Origin: Vitrella brassicaformis
Lineage: Eukaryota > Sar > Vitrellaceae
NCBI GenBank assembly: GCA_001179505.1
Contig: CDMY01000748.1
Span: 128,051 to 192,050, forward strand
DNA length: 64,000 nt
Direction: 5' to 3'
Shown: positions 1 to 12,948 of the stretch, piece by piece
Numbering within the stretch: the stretch's first letter is position 1
How the letters are laid out: every line of letters begins with the position of its first letter
Notes under the pieces: generated by a model
The model's database searches: none
What the model saw: the letters and a program-made list of their open reading frames with translations, nothing else
Told to the model about the DNA's origin: nothing
Translations under genes and position numbers: made by a program

Positions 1-2241
1 GCCGTAGATGTCGTGAGTTCTCAGATACTCGGCCCAGGTGCCCCCGGCCTGATCCAGCACAGACCGACGCCGGCCACCTCGCTGCACCTGGTGCTGGTGG
101 TGGTGGTGGACATGGTGGCCTGTGGGCGACCGGTCCATAGCAATTCCGGCACCGGCGCCTTTCTTGGCTGGCAGTGCTGCTGGTGGTGGTGGTGCTTGTG
201 CTGATTGTGCGGTGGTGTCCGTTGATGATGGGTGGAGGGACGAGGAGTGGCCCGTCGCGGCCGTGTGGAGGGCCTTGGGTGACACAGGAGGCAGAGGCGG
301 CTTGTGGGTCTTGATCGTGACAGCTGCTTGTGGGTGTGAGGGAGAGGTCTTTGCCGGGAGGGCGATTGGGAGGGATGGGGCGCTGTTGCAGCCGCGAAGC
401 CTGCAACCACATCGATCAAGACACACAAAAAGGCATGCAGACGCAGATTGATGGATGCGGTCGTGTCTCCCACCCGATGAACCGCGCGGCCACATTCCTG
501 GCCCCCGCTGTTTCCAGTGGGTTCCGCCGCAGCAGCTGCGCCAGGACAGGGGATATGTTGTGGGTCAGCAGGGAGGGGCACACGGCCAGGTAGTCCTGAT
601 ACGGGTCCTTCCCGCTCGCAGCGGCTTCGTCCAGCGTCACCGTCTCAGCTGCCTCGTCATCATCCCCTCTGCCCTCTCCACCCTCTCCCCCATCTGCCCC
701 CTCTCTCTCCGATTGTCCTACTCCTTCATCGAAGAACAAAACGGCCTTTCTGTTTGTCGGTGAAGTGTCCAAAGGGTCGCTCTGGCCAGAGAAAAAAGCC
801 GCCTCCCATTGAGGGGCGGCGGTGTGCCGGCGGGACGACCGTCGTGCGGTGGATTTCTGCGACTTTGTCGCCTCTGTGTGCTGTCCGTCGTCACCTCCTG
901 GCTGCTGTGAGGGGCGGCGGGGTGAGAGGGGGGCGTTGAAGTGTTTGGCGGGTGTCTGCCGCTTCATGACGCTGCGGTGGCCCACCATGAGGACGGCGTG
1001 GTGGTGGCTCCTGCCCCACACAGGGGTGTGCACTGCCGGCGCCTCTGACACCTGTCGTCTGCTTCTGCCCGCCTCAGACGCACCCGAAGAGCTTCTCGCG
1101 TCCCCTGTGGTGTCGATCTCCCTCTCCAGTTCCTTCTTCTCCCTCTGACGTGCAGACGCTGCTCTGCCTCTGCTCTCTCCCCCGTCCCCATCAGAGCCGC
1201 CATCTTCATCCGCCAAGCCGATCACCTTGGGCAATGCGTCCTCTGTCGCTTTGGTCCGCAGCTTCACTCTGCCGCGGTAGCCAACCGGACACTCTTGCTC
1301 AGACTCTTCCGACGTGTCGGTCCTTTTCTGGGAGCTAGAGGGGGGCGGTGGGGCGGCGGAGAAGAGCTCCTGCTTCGTGGCTAGGTCCTCCTGGATGTGT
1401 GTGAGGATGGGGCTGCTCTTGTTGCCGCCACGGATGGGAAGCACCCGCATCGCCAGCCTGGGCGGCTGCCGGTCCATTTGCGCGAACTCGAGCTGCACCC
1501 CGAAAAGGGGCCTGTGGGAGGTGCCTTCAAACGGGCCTCCTGGTGCGGCTGCTGAGCCTTCAATGCTGGAACGGGCGGCCTGCTGCTCGGACGAGCCGAG
1601 GGGTGCAATGGTGGACTGAATGATGCTGGCGGTGTTGCCGCGCATCAGCCGGGCCGCCTGTTCTTTGCCCTTTTGCTGCTGCTGTTGCTGCTGCTGGACG
1701 TCGTCGTGGGCCTGCATGGGCTTGAGGTGGGGGGCGGATATCACCTGCGCGATGAAAAGCCGCTTCCTGAGCTCTGCAAGTGCGGCATCGGAGGGCCGCA
1801 CACCGGTCAGCTCGAAGTGAACTATCTAATTGAGGAGACATCACGCAAAGAGTGTGTATGGGTGCCTGCGGGGAACCCACCTTGTCAAGAGCTCTCAAGA
1901 AGTCCTCGCCGATGTCGGCCGCGTCGTTTGGAAAGAGGGCGGTGAAGAGCCGATACAGTGCCTGGGACAATATGGGCGGCAACGCATCCGCGACCCACGT
2001 CTGCAGCATAGCATCACGAGACGATGCCTGTGGCCCGAAAGCATTCCTGATGTCTGTCCTCATGTGTACCTGCAGCCTGACGCCCCTTCTAATCTCTGAG
2101 TAGGAAACGATTCCCGCAGTGGCAGCAGACGCAGGCTGTGTGGCGCCGCTCGTGTTGAGCGGCATCAGGGAAGCCAGCCGCCGACTGGCCAGCGTCTGGC
2201 TCAGTGTGCCGATGCGAGACACCAACTGCATCTGACACGCA

Positions 2242-2279
<38 letters not shown>

Positions 2280-3492
2280 CAGCACATCCATCAGACAGAC
2301 AGCCAAATTTTGACTCACCCAGTGCTTTGGCAGCGGCGCTCTCAGCTCGGACAGGGCCTTGAGCTTCCTCTCCCGGAACAGCTTGAACTCATCAGCCATC
2401 TCCCAGAACTGCTTCTGCCCCCGCAGGGCCTCCAGCTTCCCCTCCTTTTTGTAAAACACCAGAATGAGCACCAGCCAGAACATCCCCACGCCCAGCTCGC
2501 GCACCGTCCTGCCCTCCTCATGCACCAGCCGCTTCAGCGCCCGCATCCGCAGTGTCTGCTGCGGGGTGCCGGGGGGGTGGAGGCCTCTGACGGCCTCCTG
2601 GACGTACGGGAAGACGTCCACAAACACGTCGGTGTGTCTGCTGCCGCCCTCCACGCCGTTGATGACGATCCCGCAGTAGTCCTTGACACTTGGCGGACTG
2701 AGGAGATGCTCCGCAGACCCCGGCTGTGGCAGCATGATTGTCTTAGACTCGGCCTGGTGGTGCTGGTGCTGGTGGTGGTTCTGGTTCTGGGCTTGTGGGT
2801 CCCGCGGTTTGCCATCTTTCTGGCTGAAGGATGGCTGCCGTGACGCTGGCCTGGTTGTGGTGCCTCTGCCGGTGGTGGAGCCTATCATGGAAGCGCGTCT
2901 CGCAGATGGCAGCTGGGTGGGCGCCTGCAGATGGGAGACGGTGTTGCGGATGATGTTGAAGAAGGGATGCCCCTGAATTAAGCCACACGACACACACGTC
3001 TTTCCTTTGTTCAACAACACGCCCATCCCTCCGTCCATTGCTCACTCTCTGCAGCTGGTCCAGCAAAGGTTGGTAGAGGGAATCCAGGCTCCGCACCTTG
3101 GGTGGTGGCGGGGGCGTCGAATCATGCTGCTCCTGCTGTGACTGCGTGGTGGACGACTCTGACTCGAAGCTGCTCATCTTGACGTCGGGCGACGGTGGCC
3201 CTGACGGCCTCGTCGAATCGGGAACAACGCCCCCGTCTCTCATCCTTTCACTGCAGATCTGTCTGCCTGACCCCACAATGACGTTTCTTTGGTCTCTATG
3301 CCAATCTTCGCTGCTTCTGTCGTCAGAGCGATCCAACTGCGAGCTTAGAGAGCAGATCTCGAGATCGCGCAAGAGGCGGCTTTGTCGTAGGCCTTGTTCG
3401 TCGAAGGACGGAAGATCCAGCCCTTCCCGCCCAGCAGCAGCAAGCATCCCCTTTCGGATCTTCAGCTCAGCTGCTGTTGCTCCTGCCTGCAT
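1..3492 (-). CDS. Hypothetical multi-exon protein, 3' end outside window
   Basis: I do not recognise this protein. On the minus strand the ATG is at 3492. Exons read in frame at 3492-3046, 2972-2319, 2231-1877, 1821-474 and 400 to beyond base 1, with GT/AG introns; the 2232-2318 intron holds a CA then GA microsatellite. The N-terminal part is polar and rich in Ser, Gln and Pro. Around 2700-2320 is a conserved-looking globular stretch with a hydrophobic run (VGMFWLVLILVFY) that could be one membrane segment, followed by charged helical sequence. The long fourth exon is low complexity, with a polyglutamine run near 1685 and acidic and Ser/Arg-rich parts. The last visible exon is His- and Pro-rich and still open at the window edge. 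Upstream it is head to head with the CCCH gene, 192 bp away. No function is assigned. Confidence 0.7.
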
Positions 3493-3684
3493 CGCACCGC
3501 ATCACGCCGCGCGCCACCGTGCGAGTGCATCGTCGGCTCACCTGGAGATCTATCTGGCTACTCGCGAGTGGCGGCCAGACGAGCTCAGTGATCTCTTTCC
3601 TTGTTCGCTTCTCAAGGCTGCCGTCGCGACCGCTCTATCATCTCACCGCATAGATTTCAGCCTGGTGAGTGTCGCGGTGTGGCC

Positions 3685-5839
3685 ATGATGCTGTACGTGT
3701 CAAAGCCGCCCTTTGAGGACCACCAGCCCCTCCATCAGCACCACCACCAACCCCACCTTGGCATGAGGCCATACGGCGGCGTGAGCCACCACTCCCCCGG
3801 GCACTCACACGGACACCATCACTCCACCAGACCCCCCAGGAAGGAGCCGAAGCTGCAGTTCTACAAGACAAAGGTGAGTCACTCGGTAGGGTCGGCCGGC
3901 GGGTCACAGGGGGGGTGAGATGGATCCAGGCGTGTCAAGTCACTGTGTTGCGGTGCATGTGCCGGCTGTGTGACTGTGTGTTCAGATGTGTCCGTTTGTG
4001 GAGCGGGGGCGGTGCACCCGAGGGGCGTCGTGTCTCTTTGCACACTCACCTGAAGAGCTCAGACCCCTGCCGGTACGCCACGCCCCTCACACGTGGCAGC
4101 CACACAACCACGGCACAACGATGCTCGCACCGCATGACACGTGTGGTCTGCAGGATCTGACCAAGACCCGGTTCTGCGAGACCATGCGACACCTCGTATG
4201 CCGCCCACACACACACGGACAGTCGGAATTCGGTCAACACATGAACGCATCCATCCGTGTGTTGTGTGTGGTGTTCAGGGTCACTGTACTGATATGGCCT
4301 GTCCGTTCGCCCACTCGGCCTCCGAGCTGCGGCACACGGCCGACTTCTTCAAGACCTCCCTATGCACTATGGTATGTATGCTGGCCTCTCGGTGACACAC
4401 ACACGACGAGACGAGCAAACGTGTGGATGAATCCTTCGTGTGTTGACCTGGTTGTGTTGACCTGCCTGGTCGTCTCTCTCGTCCATTCATTGATCAGTGG
4501 AAGAAGGGTTACTGTCCGAGCGGTGAATTCTGCCGCCACGCACACGGCGAGCTGGAGCTGCGGGAGGTGCCTAAGGTGCCCGTCAGATACAAGGGCACCC
4601 ACCACCGGTGCGCACACGACACTCCACTCCACGGCAACACACTACACTACACTACACTACACATACACAAGTTCCCTTCCTTGTTTGTGCAGTGGAGGTG
4701 GCAACCATCACCACCACATGGGAGGCGGCAACAGCCACCACTCGTCGCTGATGGCCATGCCGCCACGCAAGGCCATCATGGAGCCGCCACTTATGAAGGC
4801 GGCCGCCAAGCGCACGCCCTCACCCTCCCCACCCACAATCCACCCACCACCCATCACGCAGCAGCAGCAACAGCCACAGCCGCAGCCGGAGATCTCCTGT
4901 CTCCCCCCGCCGGTCACAATCCGCTGCGTCGATGCGCCATGCGTCCCCCACACAGTCGGTCCGCAAGAGGAGGACCGAGTCAGCATGTTGGTGGCCGTGA
5001 AGCGCAACAAGACCCAGAAGCGGCGCCACGCCGTCAGCAACCGGCCCCTGACGCCACCGGCTTTCTGCGGCGACGAGGGGAAGGCCATCATCGAGGGCGA
5101 GGAAGAGGCTGATGACGTGCAACAGCAGAATCCGCAGCTCATGGTGACCATGAGCACCAACACGCCCTCCAGTGGGTCGACGCGGAGCGACGAGAACGGC
5201 GAGATGGCCGTCGGTGTGGGTGTGGGTGTGGGCAGCATTGTGCCCAACGACCACCCGTCCGTCGGGGCAGCATTTGGTGGTGGTAGTGGTCTTGGTGTGG
5301 GTGTGGGCATGGGCATGGGCGTCACCTCACTGTCTACGGCCACAACAACCAACTCGACCACCTCCAGCCCCTCGCACGAAATTCCCTGCCCCATCCCCGA
5401 CGCGCGGCTGCCGCTGCCGTCCAGCGAGGCCGCCAACTCCCCCATGTTCACCACGAGCTGCCACCTCAACCACCACACCCCCACCGGATACGCAAGCCCC
5501 CCGCCGCCCACACACACCGAGCCGCTCGAGTTCATGACGCCCATGACCTCCGTCAGCCCACACGCCGGGTCGATCGGGGGATACAGCGCCCCTTCGCCAT
5601 ACGCCTATGGGTACAGCACCGCGCGGTCGCCGATGGGCCTGTCGCTGCCGTCGTTCCCCTCGCCGTTTCTCGCGCCTGACCCGAGCAGCATTGGGGGGTA
5701 TGTGGCCGGCGGCGGTGCTGGGGGTGGTGGTGGTCAGATGGGTGGCCCTCAGGGTGATGATGGGAGCGGTGGTGGGATGGGCATGATGCCCGCCATCGAC
5801 TTGCTGAGGAAGGCGCAGCCCACCCACTATGAGGACTGA
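3685..5839 (+). CDS. Three-finger CCCH zinc-finger protein
   Basis: This is a probable RNA-binding regulator. Six exons join in frame: 3685-3873, 3986-4072, 4154-4195, 4279-4371, 4498-4607 and 4693-5839. The joined protein has three closely spaced CCCH fingers: C-x7-C-x5-C-x3-H (CPFVERGRCTRGASCLFAH), C-x8-C-x4-C-x3-H split across an intron (FCETMRHL then GHCTDMACPFAH), and C-x7-C-x5-C-x3-H, also split (LCTM then WKKGYCPSGEFCRHAH). KTxxC lead-ins precede fingers 2 and 3. The N-terminus is His/Pro-rich. The long last exon is low complexity: a polyglutamine stretch, Gly-Val repeats, and Ser/Pro-rich sequence. It ends in a short ordered motif, LLRKAQPTHYED. CCCH arrays of this type bind AU-rich or other single-stranded RNA and control mRNA stability or translation; the target here is unknown. 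The start at 3685 is the first ATG of an ATGATG pair; an open frame runs upstream to 3601, but it crosses a GTGAGT-like sequence. Confidence 0.88.
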
Positions 5840-8800
5840 CCATTGGGGGGGAGGGGGGGAGGGTGGGGGGCTCTGGCGCGGTGTTCCTGTCTGTGTGTGA
5901 GTGTCGTTGTGTGTTGGTGTACATGGTATGGCGTGGCGTGCTGTGGGGGTTGTGGGGCCTCGAGTCTTACTACTCATAATAGATATGTCAAGGCGGCATC
6001 AGCCTACCCTATATCGTCTATCGCAGTCGTGAGGGGAGGGAGGGCAGGGCCCGGGATCGGGATGGATGGATGGATGGACGGAGTGGCGAGTCGTGTGCCT
6101 GCCTGTGTGTTTGCGGTGTTGCTTTAGCCTTACCGTGGGTGAGAGAGTGAGAAAGCAATAGTGCGACAGACGACAGAGCGGCCGACAGAGAGACAGACAT
6201 CGTCTCACATCGTCTCCTCGGTCTGTCTGTCTGTGCGCGAGCCATACAGTGGTTTTGTTGGCACTGCTCGCCGGTAGACAGGCAGGCAGGCAGTCGGTAG
6301 TCAACCGTGCTGTTGGTGTGCGCGGCAGAACACACAGACACACAGACAAGGAAGCAAGTTCACCTGATCGACCGAAGGTGCCGGTCCACTGATATCCCTC
6401 CCTACCTCCCTCTGTCTGTCTGCTCCTTTTGCCTGTGTGAATGAATGCTTTGTGTCTGGTGTGGTGTGGTGTGGTATGGTGGTGTTTGTCGTACCTCTGA
6501 TTGGTCTCTCTCCCTCTCTCTCTCTCTGTGGTAGGGTGCATCCGTCGATTCTTTGCCCGTCTGTTGCGTTGGTCGGTCGGTGTATGGTGTGGTATTGGTG
6601 GCCACGAAGGAAAGGGATGGACAGACAGGTTAGGTGGGTTCCTGCATGCATGCGTGTGTGAGTGAATGCGGGCTCCTGACTGCAGCGCGTGTCGGTCCTT
6701 CCATCTGTCTGTCTATCTGCCTGCCTGCCTGCCTATGTCTGTCTGTGTGTGGTGGATTGATGCGATGCGATGCGTTTTGATTGGTCGCTGATGTGGCTGC
6801 ATGGGTAATGCTGCGAGGGGAGGGAGGGACACACGGAAATGTCCCAGAGAGATGATGGGAGGGGGAGGGAGGGAGGGAGTGGTCTCTGTGCGGATGGATG
6901 GATGGATGTGTGAATGATGCATGACAGGTGTACGTGTACATACATACCCTATTTGTTATCGATCGACCGCGAGCCGCCGTCGGCTCTCTTCCTCATACCT
7001 TGCCTTCCTCCCCTGTAGCCCTCTCCTCGTTTGTTGTCTTGTTCTCTTGTTGTCCTGTCTCGTCTGCATGTTGCTGCTGTACCATAGGCGCTGCTCGCAG
7101 GCCAGTTTCCTCTCCTCGCTCTCATTTCCTCTCCTCGTCTCGTCTCTGCTCGTCTCGTCTCGTCTCTGCTCGTCTCTTCTGGCCACAGATCGCTTGCTCT
7201 TTCATTTCGCGTTCGTCCATCTATGTGGTGGCTGTGTCGGTGATGTATTTGTGACTTACGACCGGGCGTCACGCGACACACTGGGGCAGTGTGAGGGGAG
7301 GGATGGGTATGAATTCATATATACAATTCTCTACATCATACGTATACACATCTACACATCTACCTACCTACATGTCCATACGTACATACAAACTACTGTA
7401 TGTCTGTCTACGCATGTGTACACTCTGTCGATCTCACTGGCACACGCTCCTTCTCCTTCTTTGGTCTCTCTATCTCTCTCTTCGCATCAGCCGACGATGC
7501 ATCGGCGGNNNNNNNNNNNNNNNNNNNNNNNNNNNNNNNNNNNNNNNNNNNNNNNNNNNNNNNNNNNNNNNNNNNNNNNNNNNNNNNNNNNNNNNNNNNN
7601 NNNNNNNNNNNNNNNNNNNNNNNNNNNNNNNNNNNNNNNNNNNNNNNNNNNNNNNNNNNNNNNNNNNNNNNNNNNNNNNNNNNNNNNNNNNNNNNNNNNN
7701 NNNNNNNNNNNNNNNNNNNNNNNNNNNNNNNNNNNNNNNNNNNNNNNNNNNNNNNNNNNNNNNNNNNNNNNNNNNNNNNNNNNNNNNNNNNNNNNNNNNN
7801 NNNNNNNNGGGGGGGGGGGGGGGGCATGGAGAGAGGCGGGCAGCGGCGGTATGGCGTCATGTTTGTGGTGTGTGCATCTATGTGCCGTGTGGGAGTGAGG
7901 GCGGGAGGTACCGACACATCCAAATGCAGGGATGGATGGGCGGACGGTTCATTCATCTCCATCTATTTCTATACATATTTGCGTCCATACACATGCATCT
8001 GCCTATGCTCGCTGGCTACTGCGTCTTTCCTTTCCCTCCCCCACTCCCTACTGTGTGTGTCCGTACCAGGTGGTCCGTTTGTTGCAATGTTGCGGTCGGT
8101 GACTAGCCTGATACATCCATACATCCATTCGGCACTCTTTGTTGCGCTCCTTTATCTACCTTTCCCCTGCTGCTGCCGACCTGTGTACTGTGTGCGCCCA
8201 CCCACCCATGTATGTGTGGCCGTGTGTGGTGCAGTGCCACTCCCTTTTTGTAGTGACGCATGCAATGAGTATGGGTAGCTACATATGTCAAACTACACCC
8301 ACACACGCCACCCCATGCCATCACATGCCATCACATACCATGCCACGCCACAACAACGATGCCACCTATCCGTTGCGCACACGTACACATCAATCGTCAT
8401 GGGAGGGGATTTTCATGCGAAACTGTGCATGTCCGGTCGGGAGCCAAGAGAGAGAGAGAGACGGCAAGAGAGGTGAGTGTGTGCCTGTTGCTGCATCGTG
8501 GTGTGTGTGCTGTGCGTATGGTATGGATGGGAGTCCGTCGGCCAGATGTCGGCGGCCTCTTTTGCGCTTTTGCCCAGCATCAACGAAGATCAACAGCGTA
8601 TGATCTCACGTTTAGTGCTCACAATGCATCCACACGTATACACACACACACACACACACACGCATGCTGCTACGCTACGCCGGCCGGACTGCTGTGTTTT
8701 TCAACCAATGAGTATGCGTGTGATTGCTCTCTCTGCCTCGATCGATGATGGTCGCCGTGAGTGAGTGTTGTTGTGCGATGTTGGTCATTTCGGTGTGTAT

Positions 8801-10031
8801 GTGGTCTGTGGCTTTGGTGTTAGGATGCTTTTGCGATTGGCTCTCTGCATTTCTGTCTGCCTGTCTGTCTGTCTGTCTGTGTGTCTTGTCGATGGCCATG
8901 CTGTTTTGTACGTGAGAGAGATCTCTATGCCGTTCCTTTTGGTCAAGATGACCTGATGCTATCCGATGGATGGATGGATGGGCCTTTCTGCCCGTTTATG
9001 CTATGGATTGCCTTTCTGTTGTCTGTCTGTCTGAATGCCTGGTATTTCTCCTCACTCACTGAGTGCGTATTTGTCACGGCTGTATGTGTGTATGTTTGTC
9101 TGTCTGTCATCCTCCGGACATGGACGTGAAGCCCTGCATTCAAGTGTGTTGTGCCGTCGCCTCTTCTGTGTCATGTGTGTGCGTACCGCATATTTGTTAT
9201 TGATACGGCCGGCCCCCTCCTCCAGCACTTTCTCGCACCGGCTCACTCACCGCCTCGCCTTCGACATTCCCGCCTCGTCCGAATTTTGACTCTGTGCCAT
9301 CCAATGGACCGGTCAAGCTGCGTCTGTGCACAACCCCGCCTGCATGCGCTGCATGGCCAAGGTGTCTATTTCTCACGCGTGCGTACGGCATGATGGCAGA
9401 TTGGTGTTTGGTTGAAACGACGCGACGCTGCGTCCCTCTTGTGGTGTGTGTGTGTGTCTTGTCATGTGTTGTCCTCATGTCGTGGGAGTGGCCGAGTGCG
9501 CATGGGTGGGTGGGTGTGTATCATAGCTACGCTGGCGCTGGATGGGTAGAGGACGAGAGACGTTAAGGCTGCAGACAGGTCGATAGCCGGTTGGGCGGGA
9601 AGGAGGAGAGAGGGAGAGAGGGGCAGTGACAAAGTGAGTGAGTCTCGGTGTGGCTTGTCTGGTGTCTGTGCCTGTGTGGTGTGTGCTGATGCACTCATCA
9701 TCGATCTCGTCTTTGTCCCTCTTGCGTGGCGTGGCGTGCCGTTCCATGCCTTGCTTATGCCGGTCATCAGTGTGTGTGTGTGTGCGTGTCCGTGTGTGCG
9801 TGCGTGTGGAGTGGACGAAGACGCTAACGTCTGTCTGTCTGTATGGATGAGTGTCAACACTGTCTACCTATGTATACACACACAAAAGCAATCAATCAGT
9901 CAACCGATCAAATCGATCGATCGATTGATCGGCAAAGCAACGCAAAACGCCACGCAAAGGGTCAAACAACACACCTGCTGGCTGGTCGTCTGAGTGATTG
10001 AGTGTGAGAGACGAGCAGACAGACAGTCAAG
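5840..10031. other. Intergenic low-complexity region with assembly gap
   Basis: No gene is supported in these 4.2 kb. The sequence is dominated by TGTG, GTCT, TGGA and CTCGT simple repeats (for example TGGA repeats near 6060 and 6890, CTCGTCT repeats at 7125-7180 and CTGT repeats near 8860). All open frames are repeat translations with no domain-like content. The 3' UTR of the CCCH gene and the promoter of the secreted-protein gene at 10032 must lie at its ends. An N gap interrupts it, so a small gene in the gap cannot be excluded. Confidence 0.7.
7509..7808. other. Assembly gap (300 N)
   Basis: Exactly 300 N bases, followed immediately by a run of 16 G (7809-7824). The round number suggests a placeholder of unknown true length, placed where the assembly failed at a G homopolymer in repeat-rich DNA. 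Confidence 0.99.
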
Positions 10032-12522
10032 ATGAGGGCCTCCTTCGTCCTTTGCTTCGCTCTGCTGTGCGCCTCGTCGCTCGCCGACAGGGAGACCAGC
10101 CAGGCGGTAGAGACACACGCTCACACGAACTCACGATCACCGACATCAGCTGATTGAGTGAACGAGTGTATCGTGTGTCGTGTATGCAGGTTGACCGTCA
10201 GAAGATTTTCGGCTTCGGCTGGCCAATTCCATTTGTCAAGTGAGACAGACATGAATGAGACACCAACGACAGACACTCATTGCCTCTCTCTGACCCTCTC
10301 TCTGTCTTGTCGTGTTGTTGTTCGGTTGTCAGGAATTCGCAGACGTTGCCATCGATTGAGGTGCGGCTGGCCCCGCCCGAGGACCCCCTGCCCCAGGTGT
10401 CGGCCGAGATCGCTTTGCTCGACCGCGCGCGGCTCCGAGAGGAAGAGTACTTCATGAACAGGCTCCAGGACGAGTACAACAGACAGCTCAACATCGCCCA
10501 GGCGGAAATCAAGGACGCCATCGACAAGGCCATTCGGGTGTTCTTCGACCCGCGGGGCAGCGCCTTCACGTCGGCCATCAAGGGCGCACTCCTCCCCCTC
10601 ACCTCGCCCACAGCAACATCCGCTGCCATGCGATTTCAGCCTCAATCCATCATACCTGATATGTAGACACACACACGCGGACGTGGCTGATGGATGTGTG
10701 TGTGTGTTGTCAGGGAGATCTGGTGGCATCGGAGCGTCGCTCAGAAGTCGGTTCACCTCGTTCATCGAGACGGGCACGGCCACACTGACCAAAGGCAAGG
10801 GCAAGCTGCTGCCGCTCGGCAACATCGCCCGCACTCTCATCCGGCCCCGAGAGCCGTCGATGAAAGTCAAACTCACCGACATCAAAGCGCCGGTCAACAC
10901 ATACACACACATACAGAGACAGAGAAAGAGAGAGACATGGCTGATGACCATCTCTGTGTGTGTGTGCAGAGCCGGGACATCAAGAGCAAGATCGATCAGA
11001 TTGAGCAGAAGCGGTCCGATGAGGAGCGAAAGATGATCGAGCAGGCGATACAAGAGATGTCACAGGTGGGAATGTGTGCAATGGACAGACACAGTGGATG
11101 GATGAGTGCCCCGTTTGGGTGTCTGTGTGAATGGATGTGTGGGTGCAGTTGACCAAGATCACGATCCAGGAGTCGAAGAACATCGAGATCCAGGAGAACC
11201 CCTTCATCGTCGACTCGCGGATGCCCGTCAGGCAAGTTGCCAAGCTGCTCAGAGGCAGACGGGTGAGCAGCAAATAGACAAATCGACACACACATAGACC
11301 AAACCGACCTTGTTTCTCTCTGTGTGTGTGTTGTGAAAGGTCCCTGAGTTCCCAATCGTCAGAATCCAGCCCGGCAGGGCAGCTTATGCCAGCCGTAATC
11401 ACACACACACACACAGACAAATACACACAAATGGATGTCTCTCTCTCTGTGTGTCTCGCCCAAACAGCGATTGCCACTCGTGCTGGTGGGACGGTGCCTG
11501 GCGGGGCGGGCGGCGCACTCCTGCGCTTCCAGCAGCGCCACGACCGAGTGATGGAGTCGCATCACGGCAGTGCGATGAAGGGATACAACGGCAAGTGCCT
11601 CGACATCCAGCACAGATTCCCCCACTTCCGTCTCGACTGCCGCATCCACAAGGCCACCGCACACATACCCACACGAGTAGGTCTGCACACATACACACAC
11701 AGACGGACACAAGTCCGTCGATCTCTGTGTGTTGGTCAGATGCTGACGTCGTTCATAGAGATCCAGCACGCATCGCGCGCGAGTGAGCCGCCACACCACA
11801 CACATCTGCCACGCGTGTTATAGATCTGTGAGTGGTTGTTCAGATGCGTCGAGTGCGTCATCGCTCAACCCTCTCTCGAAACTGGGCGGTCTGCTCGAGA
11901 GCCAACTCAACGTCAAAGTCACACAATCCGACCAGCCGTAACACAAAGACACACATACAGAGTGAGATGGGGGAGAGGGAGACAGCCACTCCCTGTGTGT
12001 GTGTGCAGGTATCCGACTGTCGATGAGCTCGTCGCCGACATGGAGAAGAGACGGCACGACACACAAACACAAAGAGAGAGACACACAGAGACACGTCTAT
12101 CACCCTCTCTCCATGTCTCTTTGTCTGTCTGTGTGTTCAGTGACGTGGCGGAGCGTTTGGAGCGGATGAAGATCTTGGAGCTGGAGCTCAAGCTGATGAA
12201 GGCCGAGAACGATATGATCAAAGACGCTCTGAGGTCCGCACTCTCTCGCGTCATGGCCCAGTACGAGCCGGCCGTGACAGCGATCAAGGAGCTCCTCGCA
12301 CCAATCACTCTCGGTCGCGGCAGTGCCACCGGCGCCAAGGCAAGCATCACACACACCCACACATCAAGAAAGATGATACTCAGATCCACTTGTTCTCTCT
12401 CTCTTTCTGTGCTTCAATGTCAGGTGCCTTTCCCCATTCCACAGCAGCAGTCGACTGTGGTGCTCAACGCCGCGCCATTCGAACAGATGGCCAAGACCGC
12501 AGCCGTCCGCACGACACGATAA
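10032..12522 (+). CDS. Secreted hypothetical protein, 13 exons
   Basis: I do not recognise the family. The ATG at 10032 opens a clear signal peptide (MRASFVLCFALLCASSLA). Exons join in frame at about 10032-10106, 10190-10239, 10333-10662, 10718-10892, 10970-11065, 11149-11261, 11340-11394, 11468-11675, 11740-11782, 11844-11937, 12009-12053, 12141-12339 and 12424-12522. The mature protein is mostly charged and helical. It has probable coiled-coil parts (near 10430-10540, 10975-11060 and 12145-12240) and a middle section with two His- and Cys-containing clusters near 11560-11650. Two introns appear to start with GC instead of GT (12054 and 12340), the second in the classic AAG|GCAAG context. 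The intron before 10718 needs a GAG rather than CAG acceptor to keep frame, so that border is less sure. The neighbour downstream is another secreted 13-exon gene in the same direction. Confidence 0.75.
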
Positions 12523-12948
12523 ATAGACAGATAAACAGACAGACAAACAGACACAGAGACATACAGACAAACCGAGGCCAGCCTCAGCCAGAGACGGAGA
12601 AGAACAGCCGAAGTGAGTCTCAGTTTATTTGCAGCAGACTCTTAAACGTCTGTGTACGTGTGACGCACGAGCACCCTGTGTGCGTTGGTTGGCGTTGGAG
12701 CGAGCAAAAATAATAGCACTTCGTAAATTTGAACCTTGATTTAAACGGCCAGCGAGAGGTGCGGTGAGCTCTCTCCCGGCTCTATCTCGCGCCGGCGCTG
12801 GCAGAAAATCCATCCCGCCACCCGCACAGGTCCGTTCCTCCCTGAGGGCCCGTCCCGCCAGAGCTGACAGCCCAGTTTTCAGCCGTCCAGAGCGCTCACT
12901 CCTTCCCTGTCTGCTTGTGCGCCCCCCTGGGTTTTCCCGCCTTGCAAA

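Noticed and set aside
416-1801. Reading the 416-1801 frame as a complete gene
   Set aside because: It is an internal exon: coding continues across a GT-AG intron (401-473) and upstream across 1822-1876, so neither end is a true terminus.
4708-5544. Minus-strand frame of 278 codons opposite the CCCH last exon
   Set aside because: It is the mirror of Gly/Val and His/Pro-coding repeats; the plus strand has the zinc fingers and consistent splicing.
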